Shown: positions 23,126 through 35,807, counted from the stretch's first letter. The stretch is DNA of 64,000 nt from Ignelater luminosus (GCA_011009095.1 VTPC01004672.1:90964-154963); one strand, 5' to 3'. Numbers and translations are program-made. Notes: generated by a model not told the origin, from the sequence alone.

Positions 23126-23975
23126 TCTATTTTTTAGTTTCTTGATTGTTTACTTTACTTCTTCTTAGCCAATGTTGTGGGTTAAGTGTAGTTCTGTTTC
23201 TTGATGTTCGTCGGTATTGTTATCCTCTGTTGTTTGTTGATAGAAATTTTTTTAAAATGGTTAGCCCATTGTTTTATGTCTACTGGGTTTAGTTGGTTGT
23301 ATTCGTTAATGGGTTTGTGTTTCCAACCATGTTCATATCTTTCGTTGACCATCATAAAGATCATGTTCCATGTCTTGAGTATAACGTTCCCAGTATTCCT
23401 TTTTTAGCATTTTTATTTGGTTGCTTATTTGATTTCTGACCTCTTTATATTGTTCATATTGGTCTGGGGTTCGTTTTTTGTTTGTTAAGGTTTTAACTTC
23501 ATCTGTGAACCATGGTTTTGTGTTTTTCCTGTTATGAACGCTGATGCTTCTTGTTGCTATGGCTTTGTTTGCACTTTTTTGAATGTTTTCCTTCAGTTTT
23601 TCCCACGCCTTCTCAACACTGTCGCTTTCTTCGATGCTATTAGCTCATATCTTTTGTGTAAGTCTCGATTGGAATAGTCGTTGTATGCTAGTATGGAAGG
23701 GTGATTCGATGTTATATTTTGTAAGTTAGTGCTCTTCTTGTTTTTTTGGTTTTGTTATATAATTGCTTCGGTGTTTGCACAGAATTAATCTGTGGTCGTC
23801 TTTACCGAGATCTGAGGAGTTTAGGGTCCTTACATCTAGAATTTCTCTCAGTAGTGTTTTCCTGTTCGTGATTATGTAGCCTATGGCCGATTCTTGTTCT
23901 CTGCTGTCTCCCAAGGTTCTTTTGTGTTGCCAATTGTGCGGAAAGAACGTATTGTTTATCCTTAATTCGTTTAAA
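23126..23975 (-). pseudogene. LINE endonuclease end and linker
   Basis: On the minus strand, RINNTFF and LGDSREQESAIGYIITN lead to ILDVRTLNSSDLG and HRLILCK. These correspond to the last motifs of an APE-type endonuclease (YI-T-N, then S-D-H). Next come NRKNTKPWFTDEVKTL, YKEVRNQISNQIKMLKKEYW and a linker containing DIKQWANHF, before the LTR insertion. TDHR-like text is disrupted (LGKDDHR) and frames change several times. The N-terminal endonuclease is absent, so this copy was 5'-truncated at insertion or later. Confidence 0.7.
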
Positions 23976-26900
23976 GAAAACGTGGATGTTAAAGAAAAAT
24001 CTTAGAATCTATGCAAGGAAGCCTTCCAATTGATCTTTACTGTATTTAGGAGCCGATCATTTTTTTTATTATTACCACCTTTTCTTCACTGAGTTCCTTC
24101 CTAACATATTCATATGTAATTTTTGTACTGCCTTCCAACTTTTCTGTATGACTGTCTACGTTTCCCAATGCTCACGCTTAGAAGTTTTTTCTTCATCCTT
24201 CTAGTCATTACCAAATAATCTGCTTAGCGGTATTACACACTTTATCCTCTTCAGAATATCATACATGATACCCATTACTTTAAAGTTAAGCGACGGTAAA
24301 TAGTTTTCCACATTTACCATGTTCTATATAAAATTCGCTAAATAATCTTCCACAACTATTGCGTTTGATTCTTCCAGATAAAAAAGGCTTTTGCAGATTT
24401 TTCTATTCTCTTGTTGTCAAAAATACTGATGCATTGCCTTGATTTGTAAACGAATTGTTTATCTTGCTTTTGCTTAAGTCATTCATTTACAATTTTGTTT
24501 TCTCTTCTCTCCCTTTCTTCCTCTTTTTTCTGTTTGAAAAGGACTTTAAATTTAATTCATGTAAAGTTTATGTAGAGACTTCCTCATCTTGTCTCAAGAA
24601 GTTTGATATACAGTCCTTTTTTTGGTATACCATTGTAATTTATAATATTTTATACCTACCAATGTTCTTACCGGTAATGTATCCAAGAAGCCTCAATCTT
24701 TAATACATCATACGCAAACGCACGTTCTCCAATTACCTTTTAGTGGCCCTTGAAATGACACCTGACTATCTATGCCTTGAAAGATTCAAAATTCTGATTT
24801 TGTCTTCAAATAGGTTTTGTCCAGATCTTCGTAGGCAAATGCTATATTGCAGCCTTTAACAATTTCCTTGGTATTCTAACGGTTTCTTTCTTCTTCTTGT
24901 CTGTCGTTTGTTTTCTTGTGGAATGCAATTCGTTTTGGTTACCCGGTCGCAATACTATTAGTAGAGCTTTAAAGACTGAGATCTGTGCGGTTCTCTTACT
25001 TTTTTTTTCTTTTTTTGTAAAGTACTTCGTGTTTGGTTTAATAGGGGTTTCAAAGTTAGTTTGTCTTTTGGTCCAGAAGGTTAGACTAAAATCCGCAGCA
25101 CTCTCCTTTCCGTGAGACATGTTAACGTCTTATCACCGTTTATAGTAAGTGCAATAGGGTAAGAATATAATGTTTTTCTATATTTAGTCTCAATTGTCCT
25201 AATTTCAACGATAAGCCTTAGTACAGGTGGTTTAGAGATAAGTTTGTAAAGTCACATACATTTTATAAACCAGCAAGCGAACCGACACAATTTCGAGACG
25301 CAAAATAGGACAAAAGTCTTAAATTGATAAGGTTGAGAGTACCAACTTGGGACTTGAATTGATTCGAATATTTGGTATAAATAATACTTTGAAATTCAGT
25401 CTAATTCAATCTTGCATGGATTCATATAAGAACAGAATTGCAAAGCAAAATTGATAGTTTATCCATCATTTATGAGCCTAGTTGACTAACTTTGCAAATT
25501 TGCAATCTTTTTGTTTAGAATTGCAAGAACAAAACCGAAGCTTTTGAACAAATCCATTTCTCTTTAACTTCAGGTTTAGCCGCGGCGATAGTTACTTTGG
25601 TCAAATTTTTGTTCGATATCTAAAACTTAAAATTGATCCTAACAAAATATTCAATAAAATTATAAATATGAAAATCGGCTTAGATAATTGTGCTACATAG
25701 CATATGATAAAGGGCTCTTCAGCAACAAATGATGAACAGTGTGAATGTATATGTCAACTAGAGACTGACAAACATTCATCTTGCTGGACTTGGCCGCCTT
25801 ACCAGACGTTTATTAACCAAGTTCACAATGGGTGCTCTACACGCATAAAACTTCCTCATCCAGAAAAGAAAATGGCCAAGGGCTTCTTAACATTTAAAAT
25901 TTCTGTAAACGTCTGGATATAAAATTAAATTTACTTTCACGATGATCAGAACAACTTGTTAAAATTAATGCAGCAAATAAAGACTTTTCTGCTCTTACTA
26001 ATGCAATGCCTGCAATTAATAGTTATCTTATCGCACTCCTGTAAAGAAAAAGTACTTCATGGAAAATACCCCAACAATCTAGAAAAAGCAAATATTAACA
26101 ATATTTAGAATAAGGTTACTTTTTGTTTGCAACAAAAAATTTGAAAGAAATTATGTTGACTATGCCTCTGTAAAACACTCATCGAGGCATTAGAGCACAT
26201 TCTGAACATTAACTAATTTGTCATAGCAAAATGACCAAAACAATTCATTGTCAATTTGTTTTATTGAAATATGAAAGTTTGCTTCTTAAATTATTTTGTG
26301 ATCTTAAACCAAAAAGTTCCTAGAGCCTTAATTACTTAATGCCTTGCCACTGCTGTGTTAACCGGTGCTACTACCTGATATTCAAGCAATTATTAGATGA
26401 AACCCAACATTACGTTAATTTTTGTTGTCCGGTGTTTGTACCGTTACAAGTTTCAAAAAGTCATTTTGATAACTTGTTTAACCACGATAATAAACTATTT
26501 TGAATATCAAGCATTGGCAGTTTTGTCACTAAATCAGTAACACTACCTCTAAGCAAACGCATAGGTGCAGAAACAAAGTGTGGAACTCATATTTAAAACA
26601 GATGAGGTCACAGAAATCTTTTGTTGTATTATAGTGTATAGGCAGAATAATAGAAAAATTGTGCAAATGTACGTATTTATGATATTACAAATAACAACTA
26701 AATCTTTTCTTAAGACTACAAAAGTGATTCAAGAAATTTATACCTACCAGATAAAAATACTAGAATAAAAGAAAAAGAACTGGTTTACTGCAAAAAGATA
26801 GAAGGGTATTTAGCATCACAGTAACTACAATAATAACCTTCCTTCAATGATTGTCTAACCTCCACGTCGATTACATATCGCCCCGAAATGTCAAACGATG

Positions 26901-28757
26901 GGAAATCGATCTCGAACACACCGTATTTACAAACCACCTATGTTTCATTCTTATCGTACCTATAATATAATTAATTGGATTCTCCATTTCTCCACAAATA
27001 TGATATCATTAATTATTTCAATAGAAGATGAAAGTGATCTATTATGCTATGTCTCTTTGGTAAATTCCGGGTTTAATACACTAATTAATAAGCTTAATAG
27101 AAGATAATTTCATTTGAGGTTAATTTGAGGCTTTCATATGTATATACTGAGTGTATAATACGTGATGTATTTGTACCTAATTACTAATGAAGTTTTCGGA
27201 GAAACGAAGATCATTAAAGAATAGCATAAAAAAGTTGTAATCGCATAAATCTCGAACACCTAATACATCTTAACTTTATAAATTACACACCTACCTCATA
27301 AAGCTGTCGTTAAATTGCAGGTAGCATTAACGTCATGTAAAATATTTATAGCTTGAGTTTTAAATTTTTACTTTACGCCTATACCTATACTTTGATCATA
27401 ATTTAATCAATGTTAAACCGTAATCGTGTATCCTAAACTCTAATTTTTCTGTTAAGCTAGTCATTAATCTTGTTTTAGGATGCCTCGGTCAGACTATCAT
27501 TATAAATTAGTTAATTATTTAGTTGGTGAAAGTAACGATGTGAAATTAAAATATGTGACCTTCATTTATAAATACAAGAACACATTACACAGAAACAAAA
27601 CTAACATTCTTGCTACATACATTTTTGAATGAAATGTCGACATTTATGTAGTTATTACGTTACACATTGCATCCTAACATACATACATACCAAAAGTTAA
27701 AAACGGAAAGCAGCAGAATTTAAAAAATATACCTACCTATACTTTATATTGCTATTTGCATTTTTTTACAATATTCAGAAATACAAAAATAAAAATATTT
27801 GTTAGAAATAAAACTGAAGACGTGCCAATATTCTTTGCGTGCCTGCCTTGAATATTAACTTATAGAAACAAAAAAAAATAAAACAAGTGAATACCTTAGC
27901 AAAATAAACTTTAAAAGGAAATTTTACCATCTACCAACGTTCTTTCTTATTTTCCTAGTTACTTTTTTCGTAATTCCTTAGTGAAAAATGGACCACTAAT
28001 TCTGGCGACAGTTCTGTAATCCACAATTTATAACGTAATTCACGGTGTTAAAGGGATTTTCCTGAAATGAAATTAGATACTTATAGGATATTCTGATTCT
28101 GTTTGAATGGAAAGGTGAGAGAAAATTAATAGATTTTACGGCGACGTTCTTTGTAAATTCTAGTAATTACGAATTATTTGATCATTACTTTCTATGTTCT
28201 TACCTTAGAGTTATCAGAATAAAGTTTCAAAATGAGAAGAATGATAGTATAGACATAAATGAAGGAATACATGTCTATTTGTCTTACTTTTGCGTTTTTC
28301 TAGATACTTCATCATAAAAGTTTTTTATTATAATTTCGTTTTATTGTCGAGACACCATCACAACTAGATACCATAACTTTATGTCAGTGTCGTATACATT
28401 ACTTTTTACGTAAACATAATATTTTTTGCAAAGTTTATACATCAAAATATTAGTGAAATAACTTTCATTCCTGTTTTGTTTTCTGATTCTAATTTCTTTA
28501 ATTATTTTTGAAATGTAGTAATAACACTAAAGATTACTTTTCGGTCAAAATTATTATTATTCAGTGTGATAAGATCTAACAAAGCTAGGTCCATGGAAAT
28601 AAATTTAAAATTCAAAATTAATAAAAGATTAGGAAACATTCGGAATAATCTCGTACGTCTTGAAATCTATCAGCTAAAAGAAATTACAAAGATGTAACTG
28701 ATAAGTAAAACCAAAGTGTAAACAGTAATCAGTAACAAATATCTTTTACGACAAAGA

Positions 28758-28873
28758 TGTTGGGATGGCATACTGATATTAGTGGCACCATCAGAACGTC
28801 AACCATTTTCTTAAAACCTGATGCTGACCGCGGTACTGTTTTTGATTGTTCGGTGATATCATTGTCCGTTCTT
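28758..28873 (+). other. Possible host exon with splice donor
   Basis: An open stretch from ATG at 28758 reads MLGWHTDISGTIRTS, then FLKPDADRGTVFDC, and ends at TCTTTCAG followed by GTAAGTAA, a consensus insect donor. Its base composition is clearly less AT-rich than its surroundings. There is no recognised domain and no clear acceptor, so it could be chance. Confidence 0.2.
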
Positions 28874-29891
28874 TCAGGTAAGTAATCAAGACATTAAAGC
28901 AAAAAATCATTTATTACTATAATGACGTATATTTAAGTAACTTAACTTATCAAAACTTGCTGAATGTAACCGTGTTATTTGACGTTAATTAATATTCGTT
29001 ACTTTATTTCTTTTTCTTTGGTCTTACTAACAGAAAGAATGAAGAAATAGAATTTATAAATTCGGTTGGAACAGTAATGCAAAACCAACCTGTCTGCGTG
29101 AATAGAAGTTTATTCTGCCCATCCAAGTAAAGGGATGTTTATAAAGGTTTGATTTTTTTAAATTGGCTGTGCTCAGATATTCGTAGTATGTTCTAGATAT
29201 AACCTGTATTCGCTTTTTTGTCACCTAGTCTGTTTCAATATTAATTTAACACTTTATTTGTCACTTTATTTGATTACTCCACGAATTAAGGAAAAACATA
29301 TGTGTTGCAACTCTAAACGGGTTACAGTTATCATAAACATTTACTAACTAATGGATGCTAGACAGGATTTATTCATTTCTTCTACATGCCTCTTTTTACT
29401 TTTTTTCATACATAGTAAGTGAGCTGCAAAGAAGTGCAGGTAAGTAAAACTTTTACGTTCCGACTTTTTCCACTTTCCTTCTAACTAGTGAATCCCAAAC
29501 AGAATTGATTTATTTCTGCAGATAAAAAAAAGTCAAAACAAAGCAGTCACTGTAAATCTCTTTTGGTTCTTTATCAGTACATAGAGTGGTATGCAAAAGA
29601 TTTGTGTTCAACTTTTTCGCCAGAATGTCTTACTGTGAATACTCTGGTTCTATCCATAAATACTAATTCTCCTAAACTGCTTATCATTTTTTGAAAAGGT
29701 ATTTACGTTGGTTTTACACTATTTTAAGATTTTAATTATAGCTTTTTTGTAACTAATAGACGGGGTCATCCATGATACAAAGGGTCATCCTTAAATGCCT
29801 TTGTAGTAATTTGTTGCGTTACAACAAAATAGGGCGGGATGAGGCCTATTACGTAACCGGTTTTTTTCGAGATGCTTAAGTCCGAGGAGAA

Positions 29892-30305
29892 GTGTCCAAA
29901 GGTAACCTCCCCGTCACAAGTTCAAGAGTAAACAACTTTGATTATTTAGAAAACATGCGTCTAAAGAAATACAAAAGTTACTCAAGCGTATACTTGCTCA
30001 TTCCCTTTGTTCTTACCCGTCCACTTCAAGCAATATACACTAAACTGATGAAATCGTTATTGCTCCTTTACCAGCTAGTAGAGATCACAAACGTCAAATT
30101 ATGGGTTACCAAAAATGGCACTGATCACAAAACCTTTTATCTTGAAATGCCTTTGTTTCAGTTGTTTTTGAACAAGATGTGTAAACAAATATACAAATTG
30201 AATTTGTCTATTAATATAGAGCGTTTGGGAAGTCTTTACGTTCTAGAGTCTATGGGTAATGGAAATGATTTTTATTATAAATTTTTGTGTCCAAAGGAGG
30301 AGTGA
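29892..30305 (+). CDS. Unrecognised 137-codon open frame
   Basis: ATG-to-TGA frame, long for this base composition. The predicted product has no signal peptide, no membrane segment I trust and no known motif. It contains LYQLVEITNVKLWVTKNGT and ends in FYYKFLCPKEE. There is no convincing promoter or splice context. It may be an old pseudogene fragment or a chance frame. I do not assign a function. Confidence 0.2.
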   Translation: MSKGNLPVTSSRVNNFDYLENMRLKKYKSYSSVYLLIPFVLTRPLQAIYTKLMKSLLLLYQLVEITNVKLWVTKNGTDHKTFYLEMPLFQLFLNKMCKQIYKLNLSINIERLGSLYVLESMGNGNDFYYKFLCPKEE

Positions 30306-31687
30306 CATTAAGAGTCTAAATCAAAATGGATTAAAAATCGCTAATTTTTTACGTTTGTATTTTTTACAGACCGCACTGGAGTACCTCATAAAATTTTCTC
30401 TTATATGTAATGTATGACTATACATAAGCTGTAACATACCTAAGAATAATCGAGGTACTGCAATGCTTTGTTATTGTTGGTAAATAAAATCCTCAATAAA
30501 ATATTGCTGAGAAATAATCACCCAGGGGATAATTTAGTGTAAATTTCACAAACATCAATGTAATTATTTCATACGTTACTCATATGTTTTTTGATAATCT
30601 TCTATCACCACCACGAATGTTCTCTTTTACTTTTTTTCTTTTTTTCAATAATTCAAAGCCTTTGCAACATCTACCACAAGCGTTTTTTAGTCATTTCTGT
30701 AACTTCTTTGCATGAAATACTACTGAGAATGAATTAATGTTTGAAGATTTATTTATATCTGCATGTCGTCTTTTACGTAGTACCGAGAATGTTTCAATAG
30801 AGCAACATTTGAGCAATCTAGAAAAATCTTTCTTATTTGACAATAACAAACAACTTCTTGTTCTTTTTGAAAGTCTTGATTTTCAAATTTATATTTTTGT
30901 AAAAGAAAGAACTCAATCTGGGCAAAACAGAAGTTATTTAAATTATGATGAATAGACAATATACAATAAAAATTAAAATCATAAAAATCGATCAAAGCCT
31001 ACTATTTTTATACGTAAAATTAATTTGTTTTCAAAAAACTTTTAAGCCTTGTACCGACTTAACAAGACGATTTTGGATATAGGTAATTTGGGTTAAATCT
31101 TCTTATTTTATCCCAGGAGTCTGCAGTTAAGCTATGGTTCAACTTTTTGGAGACACCCTGTGTATCCTTAAAACATTGTAAAATTCAAGCCTACGCCGAT
31201 GATACTCAAATTTATAGATCGTTTCCTTTCTCGGAGAGAATTCGGGTTTATAAAGATATTAACAGCGACCTCAGCATAATTAAACGACTTTCATTAGAGC
31301 GTAATTTAAAATTTAATAGCAACAAACAGCATTTACTATTATTCGGAAATAAAAATCAAGTTCCAATTACAACGAATGATCATAGTTTACATATTCATGA
31401 TAATGAACGACTGTTTGCCGTTGATTCTGCAAAAAACCTACGTATTATCTTGGATACAAGATTGCATTTTAAAGAACAGGTTTATTAATTATTTAAATCA
31501 CTAGTTTTGTCACACTTTAAATATTGTAACTTTATTTACGGTTCCTGACTTGATGTGAGTATTGGTGTTGTCAATTACTTTTGGCTCACGTCGCTATGAT
31601 CATATTTCTAACAAAATTATTGAGCTCGGTTGGATGAAAACGGAAAATCGTTGGAAGTATGACTTGGGGTCTCTTACACACACTCTA

Positions 31688-32981
31688 CGAGGGTGGTCTA
31701 AAAAGTTTCCGACCTGAACGTGAAGACGACAGCACTCGTAAATAAAAGCTACGGAATTTCGTTGTTCATCTGTAGACAGTTACTCACCAAAGTTTCAGCC
31801 ATTTTGGAGGCGCAGTTTTTATGTAACAGTCGTTTGAGTGAGTTGATGTGAGTCTTTTTGTGAAAATGGACAAAATCGAGTATCGAGCTGTCATTAAATA
31901 TTTGTTTTTGAAAGGCAATACGCCTTCGCAAATAAAAGCTGAGTTGGACTCTGTATATAGGGACTCTGCACCATCATTTACCACAGTGGAATTTTGGGCT
32001 GCTGAATTTAAACGTGGCCGTAAGAGCTTGGGAGACGATGAACGTTAGGGATGTCCAAAAACTACAACTACCGACGAAAACATCGCCAAAGTTCACCAAA
32101 TGGTGCTAGACGACCGCCGAATTAAAGTGAGAGAGATAGCAGAGGTTATGAACATGTCAAAAGAACGTGTTTGTCACATATTAAATCAACATTTAGGCAT
32201 GAGAAAGCTGTCCCCGCGTTGGGTGCCGCGTTTGCTCACGTTAGACCAAAAACGTGTTCGAATGAATATTTCCAACGCTCTTTTGGCGTAGTTTAGGCGA
32301 AATAAATCCGAGTTTTGGCGCCGATTAATTACTGTAGATGAAACTTGGATACACCATTATACGCCCGAAACAAAAATACAGTCCAAACAGTGGACTGCAA
32401 AGGGGGGAACCGGCTCCAAAAAAAGCAAAAACTGTTTTTTCGGCTGGGAAAGTGATGGCGACTGTTTTTTGGGATACTCATGGAGTTATTTTAATCGATT
32501 ATCTTCAAAAAAGAAAAACCATTACAGGAGCATACTATGCATCATTACTTGACAAGCTGAAGGCAGAACTTGCGAAATAACGGCCACATTTGCAGAAAAA
32601 GAAAATCCTGTTTCACCAAGACAACGCACCGTCTCACACCTCAGCGGTTGCCATGGCGAAAATCCACGAATTACGGTTTGAACTGCTTGACCATCCGCCT
32701 TACTCACCAGATCTAGCCCCAAGCGACTTCTTTTTGTTCCCTCATCTAAAAATTGCGCTCGGAGGACAAAGATTTTCGTCAAATGAAGAGGCAATCACCT
32801 TCGTGAACAATTATTTTGCAGAGAAAAATGCCGAATACTATTTGGACGGGTTACAGAGATGGGAGCATCGCTGGGAGAAGTGTGTAGAGTTACAAGGAGA
32901 CTATGTTGAAAAATAAAAAAAAATTTTCAGAAAAAATGTCTTGTATCTTTGTTAGGTCGGAAACTTTTCAGACCATCCTCG
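31688..32981 (+). mobile_element. mariner copy A, 1294 bp
   Basis: TIRs of about 28 bp begin CGAGGGTGGTCT at the left end and CGAGGATGGTCT at the inverted right end, and both end GTTTCCGACCT. TA flanks at 31686-31687 and 32982-32983. It has the same length as copy B (38471-39764) and differs from it at only a few percent of positions by eye. It is inserted in LINE sequence. Confidence 0.9.
31866..32916 (+). pseudogene. mariner A transposase, four lesions
   Basis: DD34D transposase of the irritans/vertumnana-like group. The ATG at 31866 gives MDKIEYRAVIKYLFLKG. HTH region, then VRMNISNALLA, D1 in TVDETWIHHYTPE, D2 in FHQDNAPSH and D3 in LAPSDFF, with the ending LQGDYVEK. Lesions are TAG at 32046-32048 (TCG in copy B), TAG at 32289-32291 (shared with copy B), one extra G in a G6 run at 32402-32407, and TAA at 32578-32580 (AAA in copy B). 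Without the extra G it would be 350 codons including the stop. All catalytic Asp are present. Confidence 0.9.
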
Positions 32982-33185
32982 TACTCACATTAAAGCATTA
33001 TTCTATATCTCTTGGTTTTGAATTGGTGCCTTGGTCATACGTACACTCCGTAGATACTCGGCATGATAAGAACCCATGAATTATACTGGTTTTTAATGTC
33101 TACCTACCTAAAATAGTCATTTACTTATCGTTTCTTTCTTTTTTTCTTTTTCTATTTTTGTACATGGACTCTGGTTAATAAAGTA

Positions 33186-34059
33186 GCTTTTGGCTAGATT
33201 TTGCGAGGGATCCATGTTATACAATTTTGTTTGAGTTAAGTGATACCAACGTAATTTTAATTTAAATGAATTCGATTATTTAGACAAGATCTTTACTACA
33301 TTTCCTAGGGCATAGAGCCTCTGAGACAAACCATTTTAAGAAATTCTTAATTTTATTTAAAGCCCACTAAATCATGTTTTTTTCCAAACTTCCAGATTTC
33401 TTCTATTTTATTTCCAAATCAAAGTTAATTAGGATGCTAATAAAGTGAATATTTCAATAAAACCCATGTATTTAAATATGGATGTTACTAAAATGCTATC
33501 AATCTACAAGAAAAAAAATTATCTGGGACCGATTAAGCGGTTAATGTCACTCCTCCATTGTTTATCTTAAAATCAGTTCTTTCTAGCAGCGATACTACCG
33601 GATCCATCAAAATTTATTGACTTCTAGTGAGAAAACGCTTAACATGTTTAAATAACACAAGCTTGGTAGATATAGCAATGCAACATTGTCCTCTAATCAC
33701 GTGTTCATATTCGTAAAGATATACTACCACTATGTCCCTCAGTTGATGCATCCATCTATACCTTGTGTTTGTTGTGTTTAAATCAAAATTTTGCATTTCC
33801 TATCCTAAGTTCAGTAAACTGTTTTTCTATGGTGGTGGTGTAACTATCTTTGGGGACTATGTAGCCAAAAGAAAATTTTACTGTTTTTATAAAATCACAG
33901 AACACTACAAACTTCCCTGATAAAAATGTTTAGAAAATTGTAAGAAATAAAATTGCAACTCAGATATGTTTTATAAAATTTAAATTTTTTACATGTTGTA
34001 TAATTTAGGATTACGTATAAAACTATTTCATTTCAGTCTGCATTCCCTGAAGTTTCATT
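33186..34059. other. AT-rich DNA without recognised gene
   Basis: Nothing recognised. The frame at 33614-33796 (minus) has no motif. Confidence 0.55.
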
Positions 34060-34460
34060 ATACTCTCCAATTTTCATTGGTATGTATATCATCCCAAACC
34101 TTAACTAAACATTGCCTAAATTGCTCTATATTATGAATTTTCTATAAATGATTTTGTTTAACATGTATCTCCAAACACAATAGACAAATGGATTTAAGTC
34201 CAGAGAGGATAATGGCCAAGCCTTTGGTGTAATGGTGTGTTGGCGCTGAGTCCTGTTGAAAATGTAATGCTCCTTCGAAAATTGACAGTTATTTGTTTAT
34301 AGTTGAATGGTTTAGAAATTAGCGATAAAACGGAACATTCAGTTGTATTTAGATTACCAGCAGTGTTGTTGCAGAAAATATAGCGGTCAGCAGTACTTGC
34401 CATAACAATCTGAGAAATGCAACATCTTCGGGATTTACATTTGGAAGGCAAACTACAACT
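34060..34460 (-). pseudogene. Tc1/mariner-like transposase fragment
   Basis: On the minus strand one reads ALHFQQDSAPTHH, then a short gap, AWPLSSLDLNPF, and then weakly matching text resembling the IPxxFxxIxxLxQCLxxxW end of such enzymes. FQQDSAP carries the second catalytic Asp. The usual 30-odd residues before SPDLNP are largely deleted, and the last acidic residue cannot be placed. No TIRs were found. It is a short, old fragment. Confidence 0.55.
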
Positions 34461-35109
34461 CTAGTGGTTCACATTCTACGTGAAATTGTAGGTCGCTTTG
34501 TTTCTAAAGCACTAAAATCAATCACTTAAATGGACGTACAGAATTATTTTGTTCCTGAGATACCGGATATACTAACATTCAATTTTACTTATTTTGTCGA
34601 ATTTTGAAATAAATGATCAAAGTACGCTTTGTGGAAAAGCCTAAAAAAATGGAACATGAGCAACGATAGTTAAGTTAAGTGGCATCTTTTAAAACAGAAA
34701 GAAGTTACTTCCGTTTTTCTTAGAGTCTTGGGTTTTTGTTCCTTGCAATCCTTTCGTTTATCTTACTGTTAAAAAGTAAATTCAACTAAGGTCATAAAAA
34801 ACATAAAAGACTGCATTAAAGCGCTTTTCCATTAATGGCTTTCTGCAGCTATTAGTAGTATGAGCACGGCATAGCGTAATGCCAGGATAGGTACATTGCA
34901 GCAAAAGAAAGGTAGTAGTTTGGACGTAATCGCAATAATTATAAATATGAAGCTTTTATGTGCACGATACCTTCATGAACGAATCTAGATTTCGGGTAAA
35001 ATAGTTCAGCATCATCATTTTTTCAACTCAAACAAATGGTAACTTTCATTTTATCAACACACATTGTGAAATTACAAAAGTTTGAAAATGAACTGTGTAT
35101 CAGCATATA

Positions 35110-35807
35110 CAGGGTGTTACTTAATGTTATGTACTTATTTGAATGGGTGATTCTTGGGCCAATTCTAAGTCGAAAAGTTCATATAAATGTATGTCCTATA
35201 ATGCTTGGTTTTCGATATACAGGATGTTGAAGTTTTTATCTTCTTTTTCGGTTCTGTCAAAACACTAAATAAGGATAAGTGTTTATTAAAAAAAGAAAAA
35301 ATCAACGTTTCCTTAGCAACGGACAAAGCTAGCTAAATTTTATGTAAATAATAATATTTTAATTATTTTCTTTAAAATGGTAAGCTATACAAAAAAAATG
35401 TAAGAGGCTTCTTTTGTTTATAATTGAATGGTAAATAATAATTAAATAACACTTTTCAAAAAATCAGTGGTGTAACAATTTTCTGTTAAAATTGTATCGG
35501 AACGTAACCAGCGTATAGTGATAACGTAACCATACCTGTACCACTAGTTGAATAAGAAAAAAAAACTGTTTTAGGTCAAAATTGTGTTTTTATACAATAA
35601 AAATCTGTACTAAAATTTAGTGTAATATTTCAAACGATTTTCGAAATTTTTGGTAAAAACCGAAAAAAAAAATAAAAACTTCCAACACCCTATATATCGA
35701 AAACCAAGCATTTTAGGACATATATTTATATGAACTTGTCGACTTAGAATTGGCCCAAAAATCACCCATTACATACATTACATTACATAACATTAAATAA
35801 CATCCCG
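35110..35807. mobile_element. Palindromic MITE split by an inner MITE
   Basis: The outer arms 35110-35219 and 35691-35807 are inverted copies, for example GGGCCAATTCTAAGTCGA in both. The outer ends are C(A/G)GG(G/A)TGTTA and TA flanks at 35108-35109 and 35808-35809. The arms would meet at TTTTCGATATATCGAAAA, a perfect palindrome. The inner element is inserted exactly at its centre. No coding region is present. Confidence 0.75.
35220..35690. mobile_element. Inner TA-flanked MITE, 471 bp
   Basis: The left end CAGGATGTTGAAGTTTTTAT matches the inverted right end AGGGTGTTGGAAGTTTTTAT, and both continue into a TTTTTCGGTT-type block. TA lies at 35218-35219 and 35691-35692. It is AT-rich and non-coding. 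The termini resemble the general CAGGGTGTT form of the outer element, so the two may be related. Confidence 0.65.

Larger units (their letters stand above)
20427..23975 (-). mobile_element. RTE-like non-LTR retrotransposon, 5'-truncated, split
   Basis: A minus-strand LINE begins around 23975 in the endonuclease domain and ends near 20427 in a purine-rich AAGAAG-type tail, as is common at LINE 3' ends. It is interrupted at 21447-23121 by a solo-LTR-like insertion. Joining the flanks at one CCTT restores KKLKNRK followed by ASDINN, so the insertion postdates the LINE. The clade assignment (RTE/BovB-like) is from remembered protein resemblance. Confidence 0.8.
23976..31152. other. Long AT-rich stretch without recognised element
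   Basis: About 7.2 kb. I could not assign any transposon, RNA gene or confident exon. The frame at 24842-25120 (minus, 92 codons, Lys-rich) carries no known motif. Two weak exon-like spots (28758-28873 and 29416-29439) and a 137-codon frame (29892-30305) are listed separately. A degraded MITE-like GGGGTCATCCAT sequence lies near 29762. Confidence 0.5.
31165..33088 (+). pseudogene. LINE reverse transcriptase C-terminal half
   Basis: The frame opens with KIQAYADDTQIY; the YADD catalytic box is at 31192-31203. It continues with NLKFNSNKQHLLLFGNK and NLRIILDTRLHFKEQV, the palm and thumb of a non-LTR reverse transcriptase. After TAA, SLVLSHFKYCNFIYGS and ISNKIIELGWMKTENRW follow in shifted frames. 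Reading passes the mariner insertion as SLTHTL then LTLKHYS if one TA is retained, and stops at TGA near 33078. Both catalytic Asp of YADD remain, but the copy is truncated and broken. Confidence 0.75.
31153..33185 (+). mobile_element. CR1/Jockey-like LINE fragment with nested mariner
   Basis: A plus-strand non-LTR retrotransposon fragment starts just after ACACCCTGTGTA (31153-31164), itself the look of an inverted Tc1-type end. It runs to an AATAAA at 33177-33182. Mariner copy A occupies 31688-32981 within it. The 5' part, including endonuclease and the reverse transcriptase fingers, is absent. Confidence 0.7.

Noticed and set aside
24842-25120. 92-codon Lys-rich minus-strand frame starting MSHGKESAADFSLTFW
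   Set aside because: Low-complexity composition with no recognised motif. It lies upstream of the LINE but does not match an endonuclease I can identify.
29762-29880. GGGGTCATCCAT and a later GTTGCGTTACAAC block resembling a known insect MITE terminus
   Set aside because: Too decayed and incomplete to delimit. The resemblance is from memory only.
32522-32794. Minus-strand 90-codon frame, with a near-identical one at 39305-39577
   Set aside because: Both lie opposite the catalytic region of mariner copies A and B. Their similarity reflects the duplicated element.
30296-33556. GGAGGAGTGACATTAA at 30296-30311 and inverted at 33541-33556
   Set aside because: About one 16-base inverted match is expected by chance in a window of this size, and neighbouring bases do not extend the match.
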